Source of the DNA: Mariprofundaceae bacterium
GTDB lineage: Bacteria > Pseudomonadota > Zetaproteobacteria > Mariprofundales > Mariprofundaceae
Length of the DNA stretch: 64,000 bases
NCBI GenBank assembly: GCA_021772895.1
Contig: JAJFLC010000023.1
Coordinates: 1 to 64,000, forward strand
Direction of reading: 5' to 3'
Shown: piece by piece, positions 35,621 through 43,862 of the stretch
Position numbering within the stretch: the stretch's first letter is position 1
Layout of the letters: each line of letters begins with the position of its first letter
Made by a program: the position numbers and the translations under genes
Notes under the pieces: generated by a model
Told to the model about the DNA's origin: nothing
Databases searched by the model: none
Seen by the model: only the letters and a program-made list of their open reading frames with translations

Positions 35621-35647
35621 TATTAAGTATTACGTCCTCGGAATTAC
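35621..35647 (+). repeat. Dispersed repeat, copy 3, no transposase attached
   Basis: TATTAAGTATTACGTCCTCG then GAATTAC. It matches copies 1 and 2 (141-170 and 424-452 minus strand) at about 20 of 25 positions. It lies between the GT4 gene and the DUF2188 gene. Confidence 0.55.
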
Positions 35648-35699
35648 AAGGGAATACGAAAATCTGTAGCGGAAAGAGCAAATCATCCCCGAAACTAAA

Positions 35700-35730
35700 T
35701 AAAAGAAAGGGCGAAGCCGAAACCCCGCCC
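35700..35730 (-). terminator. Probable intrinsic terminator after the DUF2188 gene
   Basis: On the minus strand a GGGCG / CGCCC stem (35726-35730 with 35709-35713) is followed by TTTCTTTTATTT. It sits 10 bases beyond the stop codon of the small gene. Confidence 0.65.
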
Positions 35731-35739
35731 ATCCATTAG

Positions 35740-35964
35740 TTAGCCACGTGGTGGAAATTTATCATTTCCGTGACTATCTTTGCTGCCAATCTTTCCATCC
35801 TTATTATGGATGACAAGTTCGCTGCCCTTGTTCTGACTGATCTCACGAGCACGATCAACCGCAGATTGTTTCGTGTCATGATGACTAGATGAACGCTGGG
35901 CACCACCGCCTTTAATATTCCAGCCGCCTTTTGAGTCTGGAACAACGTGTGTTGTATTAGCCAT
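35740..35964 (-). CDS. DUF2188-family small protein
   Basis: 74 residues. HVVPDSKGGWNIKGGGAQRS followed by SAVDRAREISQNKGSELVIHNKDGKI and HGNDKFPP matches the DUF2188 pattern of a short beta-rich protein. Function is not established; some relatives are stress-inducible. An AGGAG ribosome site lies 7 bases before the ATG and is enclosed in a hairpin (35965-35979). The nearest promoter is the CIRCE-bearing one at 36249-36276, so heat-shock type (HrcA) control is inferred. Confidence 0.8.
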   Translation of the reverse strand: MANTTHVVPDSKGGWNIKGGGAQRSSSHHDTKQSAVDRAREISQNKGSELVIHNKDGKIGSKDSHGNDKFPPRG

Positions 35965-35979
35965 TTCTAGCTCCTAGAA
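35965..35979 (-). promoter_or_regulatory. Hairpin holding the Shine-Dalgarno of the DUF2188 gene
   Basis: TTCTAG-GAG-CTAGAA on the minus strand: a perfect 6-bp stem with a 3-base loop that covers AGGAG, ending one base before the ATG. Such an arrangement could limit translation until melted, as in small RNA thermometers. The stem is AT-rich and short. Confidence 0.5.
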
Positions 35980-36235
35980 GGTGTCTTGTTCTTGTGCTAT
36001 AAATAGATATGATTCACGTGCCTTTTCTTGCTGAGATTAGGGCATCCATGCACAAGTCTACATGCCTTCTTTCATGTAAATAATTAATGTGTATCAACCG
36101 AGGGAGGGTTCAAGTTACAGCTTGGACTCTCTCCTCACACATGCCAGATAAGTCTGTAATCCATCACAAAACCGAAGCTAGCAGTTGTGCAATCAGTAAG
36201 CTTAATTTCACAAAGAAATCAAAGCATCTTACCAT

Positions 36236-36262
36236 TTAGCACTCCCAGAATGTAAGTGCTAA
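36236..36262. promoter_or_regulatory. CIRCE operator (HrcA-binding site)
   Basis: TTAGCACTC - 9 bases - AAGTGCTAA. The CIRCE consensus is TTAGCACTC-N9-GAGTGCTAA, so 17 of 18 arm positions match. HrcA represses heat-shock genes such as groE and dnaK through this site. No chaperone gene is in this window. The site overlaps a minus-strand promoter leading to the DUF2188 gene. Confidence 0.85.
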
Positions 36263-36276
36263 AACCAGCCTGTCAA
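36249..36276 (-). promoter_or_regulatory. Minus-strand promoter overlapping CIRCE
   Basis: On the minus strand: TTGACA (36276-36271), 16-base spacer, TACATT (36254-36249). The -35 box is perfect and the -10 has 4 of 6 matches. Transcription would start near 36242, inside the operator, and run to the DUF2188 gene about 275 bases downstream. Confidence 0.6.
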
Positions 36277-36316
36277 GCGATCTAAATCTCTACATATAGC
36301 ATACATACTATCTACA

Positions 36317-36336
36317 AGATACTAACTGTAGTATCT
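36317..36336. other. Perfect 8-bp hairpin in non-coding DNA
   Basis: AGATACTA-ACTG-TAGTATCT. It has no T-run on the plus strand and none clearly on the minus strand. Its role is unknown; it could be an operator or an RNA stem. Confidence 0.45.
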
Positions 36337-36639
36337 AGAAGCTAAAATGAGTCCTCGTGATTGAGATAAAACAACCGGAGTCAGTCTTATTTGACACTAA
36401 CGCGTAATCGCTCTGAGGCCTTGTTTGGTACATTCCTGTGCCTATATTTGTTTTGTGTTTGATCATATCTACCTCTCCCCAAAATATCAGCTTAGGCATC
36501 AGAAATAACTTTGAAAATTTAGATAAAATAAGCGAAAAATAGAATTAAGTATAATTTCATCAAAAATCTCTATTAAAAAAGGCCATAAATGACTTCTTAG
36601 AGAAAGCTAATTGATTAGTTTTATATATTTTAAAAAGAG

Positions 36640-37599
36640 CTAAGCCACTGCACAGGACTTTAAAACTAGACGCAATTCAAGCAGCAACGCCATCAAGGCT
36701 GGGCCTGCACGCAAGCTGTGGCGTACCACTTCCTTCGGCCATGCTGCCAGCGACCACATGGTTTTTAACAACGATTCACGCGATGTGAAAGAGCCTGTTC
36801 CATCCCATTGAGATTGAATCTCCTGCAATGCCACATCAATTATTAATTCATGCGGAATCATGGTCAAGTGCGTATCCAGCCAGTTCTGCAAATCACCCAC
36901 ATCGGCCCGTTGCACATCTTTCAACAACGCCTGCCACTGCAACAAGCCATCTACCACCTTATGATCCTGTAAACAGGCCACATGGCCGGGACGGCCTCCT
37001 GCGATTTCCACCGCCATCTTTTTAGCGACATCACTGAATTCCATACCAGCCAATACATGGTTCATATGTGTATCGCCCAAAGGTGCACAATGACCAAGCA
37101 TACAGCGTGAACGTATGGTGGCAGGAAGACGCATCAGATCATGACATACCATCAACAATAAACTTCCGCCTGACGGCTCTTCCAGCCCTTTCAACAAGGC
37201 ATTGGCCGCCTGAAGATTCATCATCTCCGCATCATTGAGCACCACCACACGCTTTTCACTCTGCATACCCGTCAGTGAAAGAAACGAAAGCACCTCCCGA
37301 ATCTGATCGACGGTGATATCCCGCTTTTTCTCCAGCCGCTCAAGCATGATAAAATCGGGGTGTGAACCAGCCTTTAACATACAACATCCATGGCATTCAC
37401 CGCAGGCATGTGCGCCTTGCTGCTCACTCCCGTTTCGATGTTCACAAAGATAAAGTGCCGCCATCGCCATTGCTTCGCAGGCCTTGCCAATGCCCTTCAT
37501 GCCATAAAGCAGCCAGGCATGATGTAATCGCTGTTCCTCCAGGGCTTTAGAGAAACGGACATGAATCGCCTCGTGACCCAGCGCAGGTTTGAAATTCAC
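36640..37599 (-). CDS. holB: HolB, DNA polymerase III delta' subunit
   Basis: 319 residues with a GTG start overlapping the tmk stop (GTGA). Part of the clamp loader. Features: LLYGMKGIGKA in place of a standard Walker A (delta' does not hydrolyse ATP), zinc module CGECHGCCMLKAGSHPDF, LSLTGMQSEKRVVVLNDAEM, ANALLKGLEEPSGGSLLLMV and ATIRSRC. It closes the pabC-mltG-tmk-holB operon. Confidence 0.92.
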   Translation of the reverse strand: MNFKPALGHEAIHVRFSKALEEQRLHHAWLLYGMKGIGKACEAMAMAALYLCEHRNGSEQQGAHACGECHGCCMLKAGSHPDFIMLERLEKKRDITVDQIREVLSFLSLTGMQSEKRVVVLNDAEMMNLQAANALLKGLEEPSGGSLLLMVCHDLMRLPATIRSRCMLGHCAPLGDTHMNHVLAGMEFSDVAKKMAVEIAGGRPGHVACLQDHKVVDGLLQWQALLKDVQRADVGDLQNWLDTHLTMIPHELIIDVALQEIQSQWDGTGSFTSRESLLKTMWSLAAWPKEVVRHSLRAGPALMALLLELRLVLKSCAVA

Positions 37600-38258
37600 A
37601 CAAGACCCCGCTCTGTAAACACGGCCTGAATCTGTTGTTGAACCCTGTCAATGGCTTCAGATGCATCAATGCGAGAAATACGATCACTGTGTACGCTATG
37701 AAGTTTAGCAAAAGCCGCGTGCACGGATTCGTGAAATGACTGCGCCTCCTCATCAAGCCGGGTGCTTGCTTCACCCATGCTGCTACGACTTCGAATCCGG
37801 TGCAGCGCTTCTGTCACAGGCAGATCAAACCAGAGTGTCAGATCAGGTGAAATACCAAGTTCAGCGAAGCTCAGCATTGAATTGAGACCTTCCAAATCGG
37901 CGAGTTTCCGCCCTGCTAACTGATAAGCCATGGTGGAATCAGAATAACGATCACACAATACCCACTCTCCGGCTTCCAATGCTGGCATCATCACTTCGCG
38001 GACATGCTGGGCACGATCAGCCAGAAACATCAGCAACTCACATTCAGGTACAGGGGTATATTCACCTTCCAGCAACAGCCTGCGAATCTCTTTACCCAGC
38101 TGTGTATCTCCCGGCTCATGTGTGACACGCACCTTATAACCCTGTTCAGACAACCATGTTTCAGTCATATGAAGTTGTGTGCTTTTGCCTGAGCCATCTC
38201 CACCCTCAAATGTAATCAAACGCCCTGTATTGCTACGCCCATCAGTCATGATCGTCAC
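37596..38258 (-). CDS. tmk: Thymidylate kinase
   Basis: 220 residues. It phosphorylates dTMP to dTDP. P-loop FEGGDGSGKSTQ, the DR(Y/S) motif in LCDRYSDSTMAYQ, and the lid segment RIRSRSSMGEASTRLD are present. A GTG at 38258 with AAAGG upstream is used; the ATG at 38249 is an alternative. It overlaps holB by 4 bases. Confidence 0.95.
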   Translation of the reverse strand: MTIMTDGRSNTGRLITFEGGDGSGKSTQLHMTETWLSEQGYKVRVTHEPGDTQLGKEIRRLLLEGEYTPVPECELLMFLADRAQHVREVMMPALEAGEWVLCDRYSDSTMAYQLAGRKLADLEGLNSMLSFAELGISPDLTLWFDLPVTEALHRIRSRSSMGEASTRLDEEAQSFHESVHAAFAKLHSVHSDRISRIDASEAIDRVQQQIQAVFTERGLV

Positions 38259-38260
38259 TG

Positions 38261-38548
38261 TTAACCTTTATCATTTAAATTCTCCTTGCCGCCCTTGCCC
38301 ATTTTTTGAACATTTTTCTGCCATTGCCATTCACCTGTAATTTTCACGTTCAGCGAAGCAGGAAGCGATTCAAGCCAGTCATACAGGTCGTGCAATTGCT
38401 CCGGTGTTGTCCAAAACTGCTGTTTCTTTTTCTCCGGATCAAAACAGCGGACTGTTGCCAGACCATCTTCACCCTGTAACAGGCTTTGCAACAGCACGCA
38501 TTGCGATTCGGGCAATACAACTTCAACAATCATCACATCAGAACTCAT
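38261..38548 (-). CDS. Small protein of unknown function (DUF4911-like)
   Basis: 95 residues. The pattern VEVVLPESQCVLLQSLLQGE followed by GLATVRCFDPEKKKQQF and LHDLYDWLESL resembles DUF4911, but I am not certain. The tail is Lys/Gly-rich. It lies between mltG and tmk, 2 bases from tmk, in a position empty in E. coli, so it is co-transcribed with the operon. Confidence 0.6.
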   Translation of the reverse strand: MSSDVMIVEVVLPESQCVLLQSLLQGEDGLATVRCFDPEKKKQQFWTTPEQLHDLYDWLESLPASLNVKITGEWQWQKNVQKMGKGGKENLNDKG

Positions 38549-38598
38549 GGGTGTCGATCACGCTTATGCCGGTTATGATTTCCATACTATATACAATT

Positions 38599-39582
38599 TC
38601 ACTTACGTTTTCGTTCAATGTTTACCCAGGCTTTCACATTTGCCTGATGTTCTTCAAATGTGGAGGCAAATGCATGCCCTCCTGTGCCATCAGCAACAAA
38701 ATAAAGGTATGAGACATCTGCAGGCGTTGCGGCAGCACGCAGGCTCGCCGCGCCCGGATTACAAATAGGTGTCGGAGGAAGACCTCTGCGTGTATAGGTG
38801 TTCCATGGTGTATCGCTCGCCAGATCTTTTCTTCTGATATCACCTGAAAAAGTACCATCACGTCGCCAGATTCCGTAGATCACCGTTGGGTCCATCTGCA
38901 ACGGCATACCTTTTTCAAGCCTGTTACGGATGGCTGCCGAGACCAAGGGTCGCTCAGCATCCACAGATGTCTCCTTTTCAATAATCGAAGCGATGATGCG
39001 CAATTTTTCGGTGTTCAAGGATCCTGATGCCACAAGTTCTGAACGAATGGATGCCAACACCCGCTGCTGCGCTACAATCATCTGTGCAAGGATATTCTTC
39101 GCATTCACTGGTTTGAAATAGGTGTAAGTTTCAGGGAGCAAACGCCCCTCCCTCTCTTCATCATGCAAAAGTGCTTCTGCTGCCAAATACCATAGTTTTT
39201 TTTCTGTAGCTGTTTTTTCCGCCAACAACAACAAAACATCCTGTGTGCGCAAACCCTCAGGTACGGTTACCTGAAAGTGCATCACATCACCTCGCTCAAT
39301 TTTCTTTAAGACATCCCAGAGGCTAAGCTCTCCTTCAAAATGATACTGACCCACTTTTAATGCGCCGGCCTTGCCTGTCAGACGCACCAGAAGTTTAAAC
39401 TTCCACGCCGCATGAATCACATTTGATGCTGCCAGTTTCCGAGCAATATGAGCACTGGCAAAACCGGATTCGATCACAACATCGACCGGTTCAATGTTAT
39501 GTTTATTGTATACCTGTTGATAACCAACAAATATAAACAAAAATGGCAAAAGCACCCATATTTTCAGCCAGTCTTTACTCAT
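38599..39582 (-). CDS. mltG: MltG, endolytic murein transglycosylase
   Basis: 327 residues. One N-terminal membrane segment (WVLLPFLFIFVGYQQVY), a LysM-like middle region (VTVPEGLRTQDVLLLLAE), then the YceG catalytic domain. The catalytic Glu lies in IASIIEKETSVDAERP, with QMDPTVIYGIW and WNTYTRRGLPPTPICNPG following. It cuts nascent glycan strands and sets their length. Its ATG overlaps the pabC-like stop. Confidence 0.95.
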   Translation of the reverse strand: MSKDWLKIWVLLPFLFIFVGYQQVYNKHNIEPVDVVIESGFASAHIARKLAASNVIHAAWKFKLLVRLTGKAGALKVGQYHFEGELSLWDVLKKIERGDVMHFQVTVPEGLRTQDVLLLLAEKTATEKKLWYLAAEALLHDEEREGRLLPETYTYFKPVNAKNILAQMIVAQQRVLASIRSELVASGSLNTEKLRIIASIIEKETSVDAERPLVSAAIRNRLEKGMPLQMDPTVIYGIWRRDGTFSGDIRRKDLASDTPWNTYTRRGLPPTPICNPGAASLRAAATPADVSYLYFVADGTGGHAFASTFEEHQANVKAWVNIERKRK

Positions 39583-40400
39583 AACTTTGGCATTCCCGGT
39601 TTATCTCTTAAAACCTGATAAAGCATCTCAAATGCATGATGTTCTCTGTTTAACTTTCTGCCATTTATCATGCTGGCAGGCTGAATGAAAACGCCACTGT
39701 TTGTAAACCCTATCGCCTCACAATCATCAAGCCATGAGACAGGGCAATCAGATAACGTAAGCACGGATGCAGCAACAAACTCATTCCTGATAATACCTTG
39801 TAGCACCCCACCATTCGACCCATCCGGTGTATACCACACCCCTTCCCGATAAAGCAGCACGTTGGCAGTCAGACCCGAAAGCACAAGGCTATTTTTACAA
39901 ATGAGTGGTGTTATTTCTTCAGACAAGCCTTCATCTTTCCACTGCTTTGTCGCACGCAGACTTAAAGCATAATCACTGCTGAACTTGGCCTGTTTCAACT
40001 CAGTGGCATATGGCCATTCGACAGTTGATAACACGAGCTTCTGAAGTTTTGGAATATACGGTATGCACTGGATGTATACTGTGGGTTGTTGATCTTTATT
40101 TCGAATAAGACCCCATTCCGCTATCCCGCCTGTGACAGTCACTTTTACCAAAACATCATCAGCAATGCCTGCTGCATGTTCAATGGCCTGCGCCCGAATC
40201 GATTCCATATTACCTTTGGATAATAAAATACCAAAAGACTTCAGACCATCAGCAAGACGTGAGAAATGTTGATCAAGAGCAAACACGTTACCTTTAATCA
40301 CTCGAAAGGTTTCAAAACAGGCCTCTCCATAGCCAATCCCGCGATCTAACACGTTGGAAAATTGAATATTTAGTTGAACATTTAAATCTGTCTTGGTCAC
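39579..40400 (-). CDS. pabC: Class IV aminotransferase, PabC-like (aminodeoxychorismate lyase family)
   Basis: 273 residues with a GTG start after GAAGGTGG. The PLP fold is recognisable: GYGEACFETFRV, K139 in KQAKFSSDY as the likely PLP lysine, and SGLTANVLLYREGVWYTPD. Position and order (pabC-mltG-tmk-holB) support aminodeoxychorismate lyase, which yields p-aminobenzoate for folate. Where E. coli PabC has a Glu contacting the PLP ring nitrogen (TECCAANLF), this protein has S175. Activity may be altered, and a D-amino-acid or branched-chain role is possible. Confidence 0.78.
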   Translation of the reverse strand: MTKTDLNVQLNIQFSNVLDRGIGYGEACFETFRVIKGNVFALDQHFSRLADGLKSFGILLSKGNMESIRAQAIEHAAGIADDVLVKVTVTGGIAEWGLIRNKDQQPTVYIQCIPYIPKLQKLVLSTVEWPYATELKQAKFSSDYALSLRATKQWKDEGLSEEITPLICKNSLVLSGLTANVLLYREGVWYTPDGSNGGVLQGIIRNEFVAASVLTLSDCPVSWLDDCEAIGFTNSGVFIQPASMINGRKLNREHHAFEMLYQVLRDKPGMPKL

Positions 40401-40427
40401 ACGCCCACCTTCATGTTATAACGCCGC

Positions 40428-41936
40428 ATGCTGAATTTATACCTTGAAGCGATTGAACACGCACGTGTCTATGACGTAGCACGCGAAACGCCGCTGGAGC
40501 TTGCACCCAAACTTTCCAGACGGCTTAATAATGAAGTGTTGCTCAAGCGCGAAGATTTACAACCTGTTTTTTCTTTTAAGCTGCGCGGCGCATACAATAA
40601 AATATCACAACTCAGTGATGAAGAAAAAAAACGTGGTGTCATCGCTGCATCTGCGGGAAATCATGCTCAGGGTGTTGCCCTGGCTGCCAAAAAGCTCGGC
40701 ATTGCAGCAACGATCGTGATGCCACAAACCACTCCGGAGATTAAAGTAAATGCTGTGAAATCATTGGGTGCAAGCGTGGTGCTTATCGGTGACAGTTATT
40801 CCGATGCCAGCGCGCGCGCTTATCAGCTTCGTGATGAAACAGGCATGACCTATATTCACCCTTTTGACGATCCACAGGTCATTGCAGGCCAGGGAACCGT
40901 TGCTGAAGAACTGCTGCGTCAATCAAGCAATGACATGGATGTGGTATTTATCCCAATCGGTGGTGGTGGCCTTATTTCAGGCATGTCGCTTTATCTTAAA
41001 CACTTTTCACCCACCACAAAAATCATTGGTGTTGAACCTGTTGATTCGGCTGCGATGCATGATTCGGTCAAAGCCGGTAAGCGAATCACACTCGAACAGG
41101 TCGGTATTTTTGCCGATGGTGTAGCAGTCAAGCAAGTCGGTGAACACACTTTTGATCTGGTCAAACAATACGTGGATGAAATCATACTGGTTGATACCGA
41201 TGAAATCTGTGCTGCCATCAAAGATATTTATGATGATTCCCGGGCCATCGTTGAACCTGCCGGTGCGTTGGCTGTTGCAGCCATGAAAAAATACGTAAAA
41301 CAGCATCAACTGCGTGGCAAGGTACTGGCTTGTGTCAACAGTGGTGCCAATATGAATTTTGATCGTCTGCGCCATGTCGCGGAACGTGCCGAAATGGGCG
41401 AATGTCGTGAAGCCGTTTTTGCCGTAACCATTGATGAAACGCCTGGATCCTTCCTCACATTCTGCAATCTGCTCGCACATCGTGGCATTACTGAATTTAA
41501 TTACAGAATATCCAGCCGCAATGAAGCACATGTGTTTGTAGGGGTTAGCGTTGCCAGTAACGAAGAAAATCAGGAAATTCAATCGACATTGGAATCTCAT
41601 GGTTATGCCGTGGTTGATCTGCTTGATAATGAACTGGCTAAGCTACATGTCCGGCATATGGTTGGAGGTAAAAGTCATTTAGCCCGGCATGAGGTATTGT
41701 ATCGTTTTGAATTCCCGGAGCGTCCACGCGCACTTCTGGATTTTTTGACACAGCTCGCCGGGCGCTGGAACATTTCTCTGTTTCACTATCGCAATCACGG
41801 TGCAGCTTATGGTCGGGTGCTGGCAGGCTTTGAGGTACCCAAGCCGGAGCAGAAAGATTTTCAGCTGTTTTTGGATAGACTTGGTTATGCCTATGCCAAC
41901 GAAGATAACAACCCCGCCTTCAAACTTTTTCTCTGA
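40428..41936 (+). CDS. ilvA: Biosynthetic threonine deaminase
   Basis: 502 residues, the long biosynthetic form. It converts threonine to 2-oxobutanoate, the first step to isoleucine. PLP lysine in SFKLRGAYNKI, phosphate-binding loop GGGGLISG, and VEPAGALAVAAMKKY are seen. Two C-terminal ACT-like regulatory domains (about 330-500; VTIDETPGSFLTFCNLL, FEFPERPRALLDFL) give isoleucine feedback. It is divergent from the pabC-like operon. Confidence 0.95.
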   Translation: MLNLYLEAIEHARVYDVARETPLELAPKLSRRLNNEVLLKREDLQPVFSFKLRGAYNKISQLSDEEKKRGVIAASAGNHAQGVALAAKKLGIAATIVMPQTTPEIKVNAVKSLGASVVLIGDSYSDASARAYQLRDETGMTYIHPFDDPQVIAGQGTVAEELLRQSSNDMDVVFIPIGGGGLISGMSLYLKHFSPTTKIIGVEPVDSAAMHDSVKAGKRITLEQVGIFADGVAVKQVGEHTFDLVKQYVDEIILVDTDEICAAIKDIYDDSRAIVEPAGALAVAAMKKYVKQHQLRGKVLACVNSGANMNFDRLRHVAERAEMGECREAVFAVTIDETPGSFLTFCNLLAHRGITEFNYRISSRNEAHVFVGVSVASNEENQEIQSTLESHGYAVVDLLDNELAKLHVRHMVGGKSHLARHEVLYRFEFPERPRALLDFLTQLAGRWNISLFHYRNHGAAYGRVLAGFEVPKPEQKDFQLFLDRLGYAYANEDNNPAFKLFL

Positions 41937-41988
41937 CCTTCCCGTACAACGTTAAGGAGATAGAAATCAGTCTTTCAAAGGCCTGTTT

Positions 41989-43836
41989 TTAGCGCCGTAA
42001 TAATGATTTTTGTGAATGATTACGACTCCGCAAAGTAGATTGAATACGAAGTAGGTTCTGTTGCGCCATTTGAAAGTCTGGAAGTGTCTTCACAGCTTTT
42101 TTAAACATGGCTTCAGCTTCTGAAAGTTGTCCACTCATCATATAAGCTGCACCCAGCATATTAAGCGCAGGCGGATTATAGGGGAAAATCTTCTCAAAAT
42201 GGATCAGATACTCAATACTGTCCGCATAACGTTTCTGCTGATAAGCCATTTGAGCTTTACCAAATACTGCACGGAAATTATACGCATCCCATGCATAAGC
42301 CTTATCATAATAAGAACTTGCAACCACAGGCTGGCGCATATGTGCCATGGCCTGACCGACATGCCACTCAGAGACAATCCATCGTACCGGCCAAACAGTC
42401 AGACAGATGATGCTTAATAAAAGGATGGCAGCGATGCTTTTATTCCACGCTATTGAAAAAACTTTTTCATGTGCATGACTGTGCCGTGCATGCGCCCACC
42501 AGCAACCACCCAACAGCGAAAAAACAAACATACTTGCCGGATTAAAAAACACATGGTTAAACATGGCATCAAACATGACCGCACTGATCGCCACCACACC
42601 CGCTGCAGTCCATGCATCCCATGCGTTCCAAAGAGAACGTATCAGTCGATACCAGAAAAAAGTAAGCAGACCCAGGAAAATAAGTGTGGCAGGGATTCCA
42701 TTTTGCGTCGCAATTTGCAATACAATATTATGCGGATTTGTTGTAAAGGTACGTGCACTGCTTAAAGGATCTCGAAAGTCCGGGAATCGATTACTGTAAC
42801 CCGGATAAACCCATGCAAAGTTGCCTGTCCCCTGTCCTAAAAACGGTGCATCAAGAGCCATGGCTGTGGCTGATGCATACATCGGTGTTCTTACGCCAAG
42901 CAAAGGATTTAAAGATTGCCACAATGAAACAAATGGGGGTTGCTCCGCGCCTTCTGTAATGTTTTTGGATTCAAATGTTGCTTCTATTGTTCCCGATATA
43001 CGGGCTAAATCTCTGTAATGATACGGTAAAGATTGATACACAATAAACGAAGCAATCAGCGCCGTAACGACCCAAAGCAACGGTGCTAACGTCAGTTGCC
43101 TGTTTTGAAATAATGCAAACCACATCTTTGCATATTTCAATGCAAAGGGAATAAGAATCAACAGGCCAAGAAACAATCCCCCCAGTGCACCACGGCTTGA
43201 TGCTACCAGTAAAACGGTGGCCATGGTTGCAACAGAAAACCAGTTCAGAATCTTTAGCACAGGCTCAGTGCGAATCGCTAACAAACAGATCGATGCAGGT
43301 AATAAAACGATAAGGACATCACCCGTGAAATTCACATGTCCAACAGGTGAAAAAAGCACACTTAAATTGTATCCCTGCTTACCATAATCAAGCACATAGC
43401 TCCACCAGTAGCGCAACGAAAATACAAAAGTGCCTAGCGAAACAGACCAGCTTAATGCATGCATCCATCCTTTTTGATGACGTATAGCCCACGCTGAGAC
43501 CAACCAGATCGCACCACAAACAAGCCAAAAAGAAAAACGAATAGCTCCCTCAATCATATTAGGGCCTACAAAAACACTGATTCCCAAGAGCACAAAAAAG
43601 ATAATGAAAAACAATCCTGAGACTGAAAGTCGAGTTTGTAACAGCTCTGAACGTCGCCAGCATAACCAACAGGCAGCGATCCCCATCCACAAACCACACA
43701 AAACCAACACCGCCCACTTGGGCTCTTCATTGGGTGCCACAAATGGAAAAACACGCAGGTTGATCATAAACGGAAACAACAACAGGGGTGCGCCGATCAA
43801 ATACCATATGGGTAAAACATCTTTTAATTTTGACAT
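41989..43836 (-). CDS. O-antigen ligase / Wzy-like membrane protein with TPR tail
   Basis: 615 residues. About ten membrane segments. The central periplasmic loop carries GTGNFAWVYPGYSNRFP and TTNPHNIVLQIATQNGI, typical of Wzy_C (O-antigen ligase or polymerase, or glycoprotein ligase). The last about 120 residues form TPR-like repeats (FGKAQMAYQQKRYADSIEYL, LNMLGAAYMMSGQLSEAEAM). It could attach or polymerise LPS O-chains, or glycosylate pilins (PglL type). The acceptor cannot be told from sequence. Confidence 0.82.
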   Translation of the reverse strand: MSKLKDVLPIWYLIGAPLLLFPFMINLRVFPFVAPNEEPKWAVLVLCGLWMGIAACWLCWRRSELLQTRLSVSGLFFIIFFVLLGISVFVGPNMIEGAIRFSFWLVCGAIWLVSAWAIRHQKGWMHALSWSVSLGTFVFSLRYWWSYVLDYGKQGYNLSVLFSPVGHVNFTGDVLIVLLPASICLLAIRTEPVLKILNWFSVATMATVLLVASSRGALGGLFLGLLILIPFALKYAKMWFALFQNRQLTLAPLLWVVTALIASFIVYQSLPYHYRDLARISGTIEATFESKNITEGAEQPPFVSLWQSLNPLLGVRTPMYASATAMALDAPFLGQGTGNFAWVYPGYSNRFPDFRDPLSSARTFTTNPHNIVLQIATQNGIPATLIFLGLLTFFWYRLIRSLWNAWDAWTAAGVVAISAVMFDAMFNHVFFNPASMFVFSLLGGCWWAHARHSHAHEKVFSIAWNKSIAAILLLSIICLTVWPVRWIVSEWHVGQAMAHMRQPVVASSYYDKAYAWDAYNFRAVFGKAQMAYQQKRYADSIEYLIHFEKIFPYNPPALNMLGAAYMMSGQLSEAEAMFKKAVKTLPDFQMAQQNLLRIQSTLRSRNHSQKSLLRR

Positions 43837-43862
43837 GACCTATACAATCCCCTCAAAAGCAC

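Larger units (their letters stand above)
35980..36639. other. Non-coding stretch between the DUF2188 gene and holB
   Basis: About 660 bases with no reading frame of convincing length or codon pattern on either strand. It holds the CIRCE operator/promoter (36236-36276), an 8-bp perfect hairpin (36317-36336), and a likely 5' leader of about 275 bases for the DUF2188 transcript. The segment 36337-36639 is AT-rich and shows nothing I can name. Confidence 0.6.

Noticed and set aside
36090-36140. tRNA-like GGTTCAAG stretch in the non-coding region
   Set aside because: It resembles a T-loop, but no acceptor stem, anticodon arm or CCA context can be built around it.
41007-41600. 197-codon open frame antisense to ilvA
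   Set aside because: It lies fully within ilvA on the other strand, has no ribosome site and encodes a Cys/Ile/Phe-rich unfamiliar sequence. It is a codon-bias shadow.
41937-41988. Terminator for ilvA (AAAGGCCTGTTTTT)
   Set aside because: The GGCC palindrome is too short to form a stable stem before the T-run.
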